Source: Limnomonas spitsbergensis (lineage: Eukaryota > Chlorophyta > Chlorophyceae > Chlamydomonadales). Taken from it: DNA of 64,000 nt. A model generated the notes under the pieces. It worked only from the letters and a program-made list of their open reading frames with translations. It was not told where the DNA came from and did no database searches. Positions 46,789 through 58,700 of this stretch are shown one piece after another. Position 1 is the stretch's first letter; each line of letters starts with the position of its first letter. A program made the translations under genes and the position numbers. The stretch spans positions 2,852,001-2,916,000 of the forward strand of contig JAYJMM010000123.1 of NCBI GenBank assembly GCA_037349105.1, read 5' to 3'.

Positions 46789-49700
46789 ATGCAAGCTTGC
46801 CCGCGTCAACGCGCTTCGCCTCTCAATCGGTGCTCCGCCTTCTCCGTCGTCGTATCTGTAAGTTGCCCGCTGCTGGTACCGGTGCTACCTACAAACCGGT
46901 ACTTCACAGCAGCTAGCCAGAAAGCCCCGCAGATAAGAAGCAGAAACAGCTCTGCCGCAAGGCAACGTATGTCGATGCGTTCATCCACTAATGATCACGA
47001 AGTCAAACAGTGTGACTCAGGTCGTGCATGCAGTGAGACCCCAGACGTCACTTTCCTCGCCCGATCAATGACTGATGTGTCTTACTGGGCTTCATTAGTT
47101 CATTGTGTGCATCTTCCAGTCATTCGTATGCAATCATCACTGCAACTATCATCACTGCAATCTTTTATTTCGGGTACGCAGCCTGACAGTGTGCCCTAAT
47201 TTCCAAAATCTTGGTCTGCTTCAGCACTCAGCCTTTAGTTGCCCGCGCATGCGTCGGTGTTGGTCAGCAGTTAATCACACACATTTGCAACCCAGCCAGC
47301 CAGGGCGCCCAGGGTCACCTCTGGAATGAAGTTTTATCATTCTCTGCAAAAAATCCACTGTGTTCACACCCTGCATGAACTACTCAGGCAATCTTGTTGC
47401 TGTTCAGCGGTACAGCGGAAAGTGAATACCAGCTCCTGGACCAGCAACCTTCAGTTGTTGCGATTCATCTTGTCCACATTCCCGGTACGGACCGGTACTT
47501 GTTTATGGAGCGGCCCTCATACCACCACCCAGATGGAACAGGTGAGTGCTGATAGCATGCAAGAGCTAGTCAGCTAGCGCGTTTCAACTCAATGTCAGCC
47601 ACAGCCCAGGCTTTTACAAAATGAATGGCTCCCTCAATCCAGGGCTCAGGGCAAACCAGAATCCATGCCTGCCATCCTTATTTATCTGAATGAAGATGTC
47701 AGTTCGACGAAAATGTATTTCGTGGTTGATTGGGGCATGATTTCCCCACTGTTCCTGACTGAGTTTATGACTCCCTTGATGTATTTGAAGGAATCATCAG
47801 TTACTTGGGGGCGGCGGCGGCCCTGTTAGGATAGGCGCATCCATACCGTTGCAGGTGTAGGCACTGATAAAACCTGTCAGTGTTTATCTTAGTATGCTTA
47901 AGTTAGACGTCACCACGGCCTAGGGTCAAGGGGGCCTTATGCAGCAAGCCCTGCTGCTTTTGCTGCTGACTGTAGGCTGGACAAGTTTTGTCCCTATTGT
48001 CCGAAATGGGGACTGCCTGTCAGCCAAGACGAGTGGTGGTCTGGTGCGCGATAGAAAAACACGATCACCTGCCTGTTAACTGTTCAGATGATTGTGTCCC
48101 CTGAGCTGTCTGGATTCCATTGCCTCAGGTACTGATGCGATCGCCGGCACGTTTGACCTGGTGACGAGGGCCTTCAAGCACCTGGTGTCACCCGACGACA
48201 TTTTCTGCTCGGGTCATTCCGTCTTGTCAGACGGGCGGGTGGTCATTATGGGAGGACATACTGGTGGGGTCATTGCGGATGGACGTCAGAGCATACGGAC
48301 GTATACTGATGGCGAGCCAGGACTTGTTAAGCAGGCCAACTTACAATTCATGCGCTGGTGAGACTTCTGTCCAACCTGCATTTTCTGTGGCTTCTGGTAC
48401 AGCTTTTGCGTCAGCACCCCATTTTGATGAGTATCGAGTAGACAAGAGCTGGACAAGAAAGCTGGGCCCTTGGCTATTAAATCACCCAGAATTAGAACAT
48501 CCACACTTCTTCCCTTTTGTTCCGGCTTTGCCGCAAGAACCTCCAGCTTCTCCTGGCTTAATCCTGGGATTTATTTGTCCAATAGTCTCCAGTAACTGGC
48601 TGGTTGGTGTAAACCTGGTATCAACCTACTGAAGTTCATCCGCTGCCTCCGTTTTTCTTTTACATGATTTTTTTTTGTCAAGATGCTGACATGTAGCAGT
48701 AAGCAGGTCCACTGTGGATGTTCTGATCTGCTGCTGCTGCTCAGCTCTTGCTCCATTTCCTTGTGACTGCTTCTTTCAGGTATCCTTCGGTTATGCTGCT
48801 ACCAAACACAAAGAGCTTATTCATGGGAGGTGAGGGATCACAAATGAGGGGTCCACCAAGGTGGTCATGCTGGGCACCCACACTGCAGTTTCACCTGCAA
48901 AATTATCAAATAAGGAAGCGCGTTCCCTCGTGTTGTTGGCTTGACTGAACAGCGCAGCTGGGACCTATGCGCCCCCCTGTTATAACGTTAGGGACAGCAG
49001 GGGGTACTTAACATCCTTGATCGAAAACCCAGACCCCGTCATGATGACCTGATGGCAGCTGTGGTTGGCTACCTCCTTGAATAAATTTAGACGAAAGTGA
49101 CACTACCGTAGATTCGGTTAGCCTTCCCTCATAATTAATGTTGTTTGGGGGTGAGGGTTATGCCCGAGGGATACATCAAATATTCATTATTTGGGGTGAG
49201 GGGCGCAAATATTTAAATATTAATATGATCGAAAATCGCTGTCCTCGAGGCCCCTGTCGCGACGACCGCCTGTCGCCGTTCGTTTATAACGTACCATTTG
49301 ACGTCTGGTACAACGGGTACCGCATTTTCACGTACCGGTGCAAGATAGAGCTGAGCTTTCAAGCGCTGTTCGTAAGGAGGCTGCACGTTCAAGGTCTAGC
49401 GTGATGGCTTAAGATGTCACAGGGTCTGCTTTCTTATTTCGATCTCTCCTCAGACCTGGGTTCTTATTTCGATCTCATGTGATGGCCTTCTGATTTCGAT
49501 CTCTCACCTGGTCAGCAGCCCTCTTATTTCGATCTCTCTTCTGACATGTGTTCTTATTTCGATCTCATGTGATGGCCTTCTGGTTTCGATCTCTCATTTG
49601 GTCAGCCCTCTTCTTTCGATCTCTCTTCTGACATGCGTTCTTATTTCGATGTCATGTGATGGCCTTCTGGTTTCGCTCTCATCTGATAAGCTCCCTTGGG

Positions 49701-52700
49701 GATCGTGTCCCCAGCTTGACATGAACCCAGCCTTCATGATGGCTGAGGAGCCTGGGCTGGGGCCAACACCCACTGCTTACGAAAGGGCACGCGCAATGGA
49801 GGGTTGGCTGTTGAAAGAGCTAGATACACAGGGGCTCAGAGCAGTGTCTGAGGGGGGCGTGAGAAAGGGCAAGGGGTGCTCTTAGTGTGTCTTCAAGGGC
49901 AGCCACTCATTTAAGTGCAAGCTTTGAACTCATTTGTTTCGGGTAGTGCTGGTACTATATCTACAAAGACATCGATGGGAGGCTTGCATGTTGTACCGGC
50001 ACCATGTTGAGGGTCATCAGTGTTGTTGAGTGTGCCTCGATGATTTTATCTCTGCTGATTTTAGTGCTGAACTGGATGAAATGCATGGCAGCTGTGAGGC
50101 TTTTAACACTGCTCTTAAGGAATTTTCGGTGCCGAGGGAACGGATTAAACAAAAAAATCTGCCCAGAGGGCAGCATTAAACAACTGATCTTGCCCCGAGG
50201 GCAGCATTAAAAGAAATAATTAATTGATACCCGAGGGAAGGCAAATCAAATCTACGGTACGATGCTTGTAATATGCTGACTGCTGCTGACTGGCTAGACG
50301 GTTCATTCTCATTTTGATGTGCTGACCCTCCTGCCTGCCTGCTGCGTATTCTCTACTCAGGCACTCAGAATGTGAATGGACCGCCCTTCAATGACTTTTA
50401 TGAGATCTGGGACCCTGCATTTCCCGGCACCACACAGAGTTTCAAGGTGCGACTGGAGTGATGCTGAAACGCTGTCCCGTAGCGTTTCATGATGGTGCAC
50501 GCACCCCTTATGGTCTTATGGAATGCAGATATGGCTGGAAAGTTTATTAGAAGATTCACTGTTTGAAGTATCACCGCCGACCGCTGTCAGGTACTGCTTG
50601 CAGTAGATGATGGCACATGGTTGTGCCTGATGCATGATGTCTCGTGGTGTTGTCAGTTCTACAGTTTCTAGCTTAAACCTCAATAAGCCTCACACGCCAA
50701 GTTCTTCATGTCAGTCCTCTGAGGCTCACACGCAGCAACTCAGGAGCCATATAAGTATATACCGGTAACATTAAACTCTACTAACTCTGCATGTTTTCCT
50801 TTGCGCAGATTCTGCCCGCGCTTCGAGCTGCTTGCGAGTTCATGTACTATCCCTTCCTCTTCGCCCTGCCCAGTGGTGACGTGCTGCACTACTGTGGCCG
50901 TGTCGGCTGGATATTCGACGCGAACACGGGCAACTACAAAGTCCCCTTGCCTGACCGTCCGGCATCCCTTGTCGCCCCTGACGTCACATACACCACCCTG
51001 TACCCCTGGACTGGGACATCAGTCTTGCTGGCACTCAAGCCTGAGAACAACTACAAGGCAGACATCATGGTCTTTGGAGGACAGGTATGAATAAAAGCTT
51101 GTCTCTGTTGTTGCCGCTGCTGCTGTGTTGAGAAGCAGATGGACGCCCTGTCTCCATTATGGAGGCAGTGGATTGATTCATTGATTGTAGGCTCTCGCCT
51201 GACTACCGTGATGTCCACTTCTTCAAGGGATGAGAGATGACAAATCCTAGGTTCAGTCTATTGTCAAGCTGCTAGTGGAAAAGTAATATCGAGGTGGACA
51301 GAATTGTATATATGTCTTTGCACCATACCACTGTGAAGGACTGCAGGAGTGCTACTGTAGCACTTTGCTATAAGGTTGAATATAGTACTTGTTATCCAGT
51401 GTAAAGAGCCCCGCCTTGCTCTATACTGTCAGTGTCTCCTCAACATATCCTCCTGGATCTGTTACACTGTCCATTATATCTATGTACATCAGTGTACGTC
51501 TGTACAGCCTTAGACGTTAACATCCTGGGACGTTACAGCTGCCTGGGTAGCCAGCACTGGGCCAGTGGCCCAAGCAACAGGATATGCAAAAATTCTGCTG
51601 GTGACCGGCTTCAGCGTAGCGCAATCAAACATTTTGTACTGGGCAGCACTGTGACTTTGATGTACTAGTTATGCATGTGACCTACCCTGATTCTGGGCAA
51701 TGATAGGTTCTAAAATTATCCCCAAAGTAAACACTGGCTTTAGTCCATCGTAAATCCACATTCATGAAGGCTTTTTTGTGAACCTTTCACCGTCCAAGGT
51801 TTAACGCGCTGAACGCTGTGGGTTCCCTCATCTCACCAATATTTCTTGATGCATTACCCCTCTTCTCCACCAGCAACTGTCGACCTCCGTGATCACCCAC
51901 CACGATCCTTTGTCCACACCTACAGGTGTTCGTCAGTTATCCCTGTTAATTTCCCCTCTGCCACAATTTGCAATGAATTATTTTTTCTTTCATGACCCAC
52001 AGAACGTGCAAACTGGCTGCTGCAACTACCAGTTTCTCACCAACACGGCTTGCAGCGAATCTCTGCGCCTGTCCGTCACGATGCCAAACGACCCGAGCAA
52101 TCCCAAACCAGGCAGCTATGGCTTTTCTCCCGGAGGCTGGCAGACTGAGAAAATGGGATACCCGCGTGTGATGCCTGATGCTGTCATCCTGCCCAATGGA
52201 GTGGTCATCTTGCTGAATGGGGCACAACAAGGTGTTGCTGGTGATCCATCTTTTTACGCCTACTATCCCAGCTTTGCCCCTGAAATGTGAGTCCCATGGG
52301 TTTGCAACATCTCCACTTACTCCTCGGCAATGACATTGAGTTGATCTGGCCCCTGCAGCGGCCAATGACAGCTGCACCATTACCTTGATAGGTACAAGTA
52401 CTAGCACGAGAGGGCAGCATGATGTTTCCTCCTTAATGTCCGGACTGTTTTGAGAACTGGACACCTGGAGGTCCCTGACACAAACATGTCTGCCCTTTGC
52501 TAGTGCTAGTGCTAGTGCTAGGGCTAAAAATGGGCGTGACATTTCAGTGAACCAGCTAGAAAAAACACCTGAGGGCCAAAATTGTGATCAAGATTTTGGG
52601 CTTGGGCTATGTCCCAGACACAAACATGTCTGCCCTTTGCTAGTGCTAGGGCTAGGGCTTGGGCTATGTCCCAGACACAAACATGTCTGCCCTTTGCTAG

Positions 52701-55700
52701 TGCTAGTGCTAGTGCTAGGGCTAAAAATGGGCGTGACATTTCAGTGAACCAGCTAGAAAAAACACCTGAGGGCCAAAATTGTGATCAAGATTTTGGGCTT
52801 GGGCTATGTCCCAGACACAAACATGTCTGCCCTTTGCTAGTGCTAGGGCTAGGGCTTGGGCTATGTCCCAGACACAAACATGTCTGCCCTTTGCTAGTGC
52901 TAGTGCTAGTGCTAGTGCTTGGGCTATGTCCCAAACACAAAGATGTCTGCCCTTGGCTGGGACTAGGGTTAGGGTTTGGGCTAAGAGTTCCTATGAAACC
53001 CGAACACCATCTTGATCTGATTTGTTGACTCATCACTTTCAATTCAATTCACGCCTTGCATACAGGTACCAGCCCGATGCTCCTGTTGGTCAGCGTTGGA
53101 GCACTCTTGGCCGCTCCCAGCTCCCCCGCCTGTACCACTCCACCGCAGCTCTCACCACCAACGGCACCATCCTTGTGTCTGGATGCGACCACTGCGGGCC
53201 CAACGTCTTCACGGATCAGACTCAATCGCCTGCACCCTATGAAGGGGAGTACCGAGTGGAGATTCTGTTCCCGCCGTTTTGGTTCGACTTTGCCAAGAAG
53301 CCCAAGATCCTAACAGCACCGAGCTCCGTGGGATATCAACAGGAGTTCACCGTGTACTACACAGGGCTGCAGAGCCCACAGATTCTGGTGAGTGAAGACC
53401 GGAGACCCGTGCTGCTTGAGGATTTTTAATAAAAATGAAGATTAGTAGCTACGCCCTGCTTGGGGCCTTTGAGAGTATGGGGCCAACTCGTCTTAATCTC
53501 GTTGCCATATATACTGAATTTAATACCAGTGTCTGAGCTGAAGTGCATTGAGTATTGACATGTGAGGCTTGGCCACATTTCTGATTGCATGTCAGCCTGC
53601 CCAGTGCTTCGGACAAACGGGAGGCCCCTTAATCCACTAGGGTTCAATGCGTGCTATTATCTATTTGTACGTTTCTGAGCTTAATAAATATACATTTTTA
53701 TAGGAGTTATAGCCCTCCACACCAGGGGCTCCACACCTCCCTATGATTGCAGCTGTTTTGATGACATCCATTTTGATGACATATTTACATAGGTGACCTC
53801 TGCCGTTCTCGTTGCCCCGGGCTCCGTCACCCACAGCTTCAACAACAACCAGCGGGTAGTCCAGCTAGTCATAACGGCAAACCCAGCAGGCGGCAACGCA
53901 CTCACGCTGAGGGTAAGAGGAGAACAGGGATATCCGACAAGGATGACCGCCGGTGTTGCTTATTTCCTCATGCTGTTGTTTTTTATGCATTCATATATTT
54001 ATGAACGGAAAATAATCATGCGGTGGCCACTCAGCAGCCACAGGTAGAAGGCACATCTAGCAACGTTATTTCACACCCTACTATCTTTGGGGGCCGTTGG
54101 ACAGCCATTGTGACCATCGGGACTAAACCTTGACCGGCCTATGGCTGGGGGCCCGAGCAACAGGGCTTGCAGCACTAGGCTCCATCGGCCCATGCTCGAA
54201 TGTAGCAAAATCGTACCTGAGGCGGTCCAAAATAAACACTAACGTCCCGTCTGTGATATGATGCCTTTTGGGAATGTGAAACGGCAATTACCGTTATGCC
54301 CACCTCCTCAAACCACCTCTTCCCCCACCCGCAGGGCCCCCCATCTCCGAACCACGCTCCTCCTCAGAAGTATATGTTGTTCCTCCTCAACGGGCAAACC
54401 TACTCCTCGGCTGTCTGGGTTACGCTCAGCACAGCCATAGTCAACCCCTCACCCTCCCCACCCGTTCCTACTCCTCCCTCTCCCTCTCCATCCCCACCCC
54501 TTCCTTCCCCTACCCCTCCATCCCCCTCCCCCCCCCTCCCCTCCCCTGCCCTCTCCACCCCTTCCCTCTCCTCCCTCTCCAATCCCAATCTCTGATACTC
54601 TGCCCTCTGATTCTCTGCCCTCTCCCTCTCCACCCCTTCCCTCTTCGCCCTCTCCATCCCCAATCTCTGATATTCTGCCCTCTCCCTCTCCACCCCTTCC
54701 CTCTCCTCCCTCTCCAATCCCAATCTCTGATACTCTGCCCTCTCCCTCTCCACCCCTTCCCTCTCCTCCCTCTCCAATCCCAATCTCTGATATTCTGCCC
54801 TCTCCCTCTCCACCCCTTCCCTCTCCTCCCTCTCCAATCCCAATCTCTGATACTCTGCCCTCTCCCTCTCCACCCCTTCCCTCTCCTCCCTCTCCACCCC
54901 TTCCCTCTCCTCCCTCTCCACCCCTTCCCTCTCCTCCCTCTCCAATCCCAATCTCTGATACTCTGCCCTCTCCCTCTCCACCCCTTCCCTCTCCTCCCTC
55001 TCCACCCCTTCCCTCTCCTCCCTCTCCAATCCCAATCTCTGATACTCTGCCCTCTGATTCTCTGCCCTCTGATATTCTTCCCTCTCCCTCTCCACCCCTT
55101 CCCTCTCCTCCCTCTCCACCCCTTCCCTCTCCTCCCTCTCCACCCCTTCCCTCTCCTCCCTCTCCACCCCTTCCCTCTCCTCCCTCTCCAATCCCAATCT
55201 CTGATACTCTGCCCTCTGATTCTCTGCCCTCTGATATTCTTCCCTCTCCCTCTCCACCCCTTCCCTCTCTGCCCTCTCCATCCCCAATCTCTGATACTCT
55301 ACCCTCTCCCTCTCCACCTGCTCCGTCTCCCACCGTGTCAACTCCAAGTCCTCCACTGACTCTTGCACGTAGCTGCCAGGTTCGTGTGGCCTATGAATCT
55401 TACTGGATGGTGAACCAAATGTGAGTTATGACAGCTGATGTTGATGCAAACCCCTGGGACCCACGGTCATGTTGCAGTTAGTTTCACAACACGGCCTGAT
55501 GCATCTCTGAGTATCTACGAGGATCGGAAACAAACACTTATGACCGATTTGTCACGATAAGAAACATTTTGGAAGCGATGCCTTCATCAGTGCCGCCTGG
55601 TTCCTCCATGTGCTTCAGACCTACCACCACTATGAACCTCTTTGTGAAAAATGTGGCGCCGTCCGGTACCATTGCGTCTGGGTGGGGATTTGAAATATAC

Positions 55701-58700
55701 CACCCGGACTACACTGGATACTCCTCCACTTGGAACATGAAGGTGGGTTGTGTTTTTTGTGTGGCTCGGCTTCAGTTCAGCTACCTCCTGCCTTCAGACT
55801 GAGATCCATGTCCGGCCAGCCATGCTACTTGGGCTGCGTGTAGTAGGCCGGTCAAGGTTTGGTCCCATGCAGGCTTTTGACAGTCGCTGGGCGGCCTGCT
55901 GGGCGTGGACTCGTAGCCGAAGAACAAAACACTGAAGTATCGAAAGGAAAGGGCAGGTCTGCGGGACTGCTGCTGGCCTGAACTTGTACCTCAAAATGAA
56001 ATGAATTCAAGTTTACTGGAGGGGACCTAGGCAGCCTGGTCTAAGGCCACATGATTGCTGTTGCCATCAGGTAAATAAGGCTCCTTACTCGGGCCAGTGC
56101 CGACTAAGTTGTGTGCTTGTACATACATTATCGAAGAGGGTTTCCGTGCGGAACCTTTGTCATGGGTATGCAGTGGCTAGTTCCATACTTATTTTAAATA
56201 AAGCATTGTACCGGTATCCCTCCCACCCTCCCTGAGCATGAGGAAAATGTGTGAAGGCTTGGTCCAACCGAGGCAAATGATTATTTGAATTATTGATGGT
56301 GGCAGGCCATGACTGATCGACTAAACATACCCCAGGCAGGCCAAGGGTGAAGTGCGGGGGGGCAGTCATGTCTCAAACAACAATGCAATAATACAATGCA
56401 ATGGGATTGCACACAATGTTTCATCTGCATGGTTGTATGCCTTGATGACCGCAGATGACCAGTTTTGAAGATCACACAATTAAGGGCATCGCAGGGGAAG
56501 CTTGGCAAAAGCTGGTTGCAGGAGGCAGTGAGGTCAATATGGGCATGATGGCAAGCTCAAGCTCCAGGACCTTCATCCCGAGCACCTTCAGTATTAACGG
56601 CGTACCATGCACTGTGATCCCAATCACCCTTGAACAGCCCGACCCCGTCCCCTCCTCCAAACGCTCCCCTTCTTCTGACCCCTCCTCTGTCCCCTCCCCC
56701 AAACGCTCCCCTTCCCCCGACCCCTCCTCTGTCCCCTCCCCCAAACGCTCCCCTTCCCCTGACCCCTCCTCTGTCCCCTCTCCCAAACCCTCCCCTTCCC
56801 CCGACCCCTCCTCTGTCCCCTCCCCCAAACGCTCCCCTTCCCCCGACCCCTCCTCTGTCCCCTCCCCCAAACGCTCCCCTTCTCCTGACCCCTCCTCTGT
56901 CCCCTCCCCCAAACGCTCCCCTTCCCCCGACCCCTCCTCTGTCCCCTCTCCCAAACGCACCCCTTCCCCCGACCCCTCCTCTGTCCCCTCCCCCAAACGC
57001 TCCCCTTCCCCCGACCCCTCCTCTGTCCCCTCCCCCAAACGCTCCCCTTCCCCCGACCCCTCCTCTGTCCCCTCCCCCAAACGCTCCCCTTCCCCCGACC
57101 CCTCCTCTGTCCCCTCTCCCAAACGCTCCCCTTCCCCCGACCCCTCCTCTGTCCCCTCCCCCAAACGCTCCCCTTCCCCCGACCCCTCCTCTGTCCCCTC
57201 TCCCAAACGCTCCCCTTCCCCCGACCCCTCCTCTGTCCCTTCTCTCCAACGCTCTCCTTCCCCCCACCCTGTCCCCGTCTCCTCCCCTGGTACTGATTGC
57301 AAGATAACACAAGAACAGGTAGGTCTTTAATATACCAGCAGAGCATTGATCACTGCAATATAACCATTGTTCAATAAACGATAAATTGATGAGCCAATTC
57401 TGGTACCCATTGCCTAAATTTTCCTTTCATACTTGGATGTCACACGTGTTGGGATCCTCTCCACTGAGGCATGCAATAGTGGCACATACGGTAGTCACTT
57501 CATACTCTTGTGTAAGCGGCAATATTTGACCGTGGAACCTCACAACCTCCAACATATTTTCTACTAGCCTCCACTGCATAACTTACCTCCTTTCGATGGA
57601 AGAATCGCATTCGCTGGGCTCCAAGACGGCCTCTGTCCTAGACAGTCTAAGTCTGTCCTCCTCCCCTCCAGCCCATTGCCTGAGATTATGCACTGAAACT
57701 GAACTTGCCCTGGCAGTGTGACAGCCACCCAGGTTGCCGTACCTGCATGGCTCAAAATAGCCCACTGTACACAGCAGCCAATCTGTTCTACGTCTGCTCA
57801 AGGTAAGGCATTTCCTTAGTACTTGTAGCGGTGTGTGGTCATGTTTAATCCAGTGCGTGCCGGTTGGCCGCTGGACTGCCATTGCCGGGTGGATTGGGAT
57901 CATACCTTGGCCGGCCTTAGGCTGGTGGCCCAGGCAGCAGGCTTGCTGCACTAGGGTCTACGGCTGTAGATCATGATGTAGCTGAATTGTAGCAGAAGTA
58001 CGTTAACATCAACAATTACCTGGGGACACAAGGCGTAAGTGCCTCCTTGACGTCCTTCAGTTTTTGTCACTTCGGTATAATCCGCCCCAGGATGTTAGAT
58101 GTCCTGTTATGCTTTACTTCCTTCCTCTTATAATGCAGCATGTTGTGTTTCTCCTCCCTCACTTCCCCTGGTCATCAGCTGCATGTGCCCTCAGTACAAC
58201 GTTGCTGTCCAAGTCCTCTGCTACACGTGCCTCTCTTGGGCCAGACCTGGCAACAGCGACGGGGCATACTGCACCAAGTAAGCTACATTATTCAGGTAGC
58301 AGCATGAACGATATGAGCAATACTCTCATGCGAGTGAATGAGAGCATGAGCTGGCCAAGAATGCATACGACCAGTAACAGAGGAGACGTAGTGTCAGGCT
58401 GAGCTGCGCAGTGCCTTTATCTGTAAATTGACTTCTCAGGGGGTACTTTCCATCCCGCCTTTTACTTACCCCTCAAACAATGCATGGCATCGCATATTTC
58501 CATGTCTATCATACAGGCCAGAGAGTACAGGCTGTGTGCTGGCAGCGAGTTGGAGAAGTCTCGCTCTTTTTGCAACATACTGACCTATCAACAACTTCTC
58601 TCTCCACTATCAGATTTTAAATGGCTCACCGCATCTTCATTTACTGGGAGGTGCTTGTTGTCCAATAATAGGAGGCCTAACAATTTAGCCTTCATCACAC

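Noticed and set aside
47408..47541. Starting oxidase exon 2 at TTCAG|CGGT
   Set aside because: The AG at 47,386-47,387 is in phase with exon 1 and completes a convincing signal peptide; the later site does neither.
54400..55368. Minus-strand 322- and 294-codon Glu/Gly/Arg-rich frames
   Set aside because: Complement of the CT-rich coding repeat. They lack splice or domain evidence, and the plus strand leads into a recognisable module.
56472..57346. Minus-strand 240-276-codon Gly/Glu frames
   Set aside because: Mirror of the 42-bp repeat. The plus-strand frame is phase-consistent with both neighbouring exons.
58178..58194. Starting oxidase exon 13 at the earlier AG (adding CMCPQ)
   Set aside because: It adds attractive cysteines but breaks phase with exon 12. 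The AG at 58,193-58,194 fits both sides.
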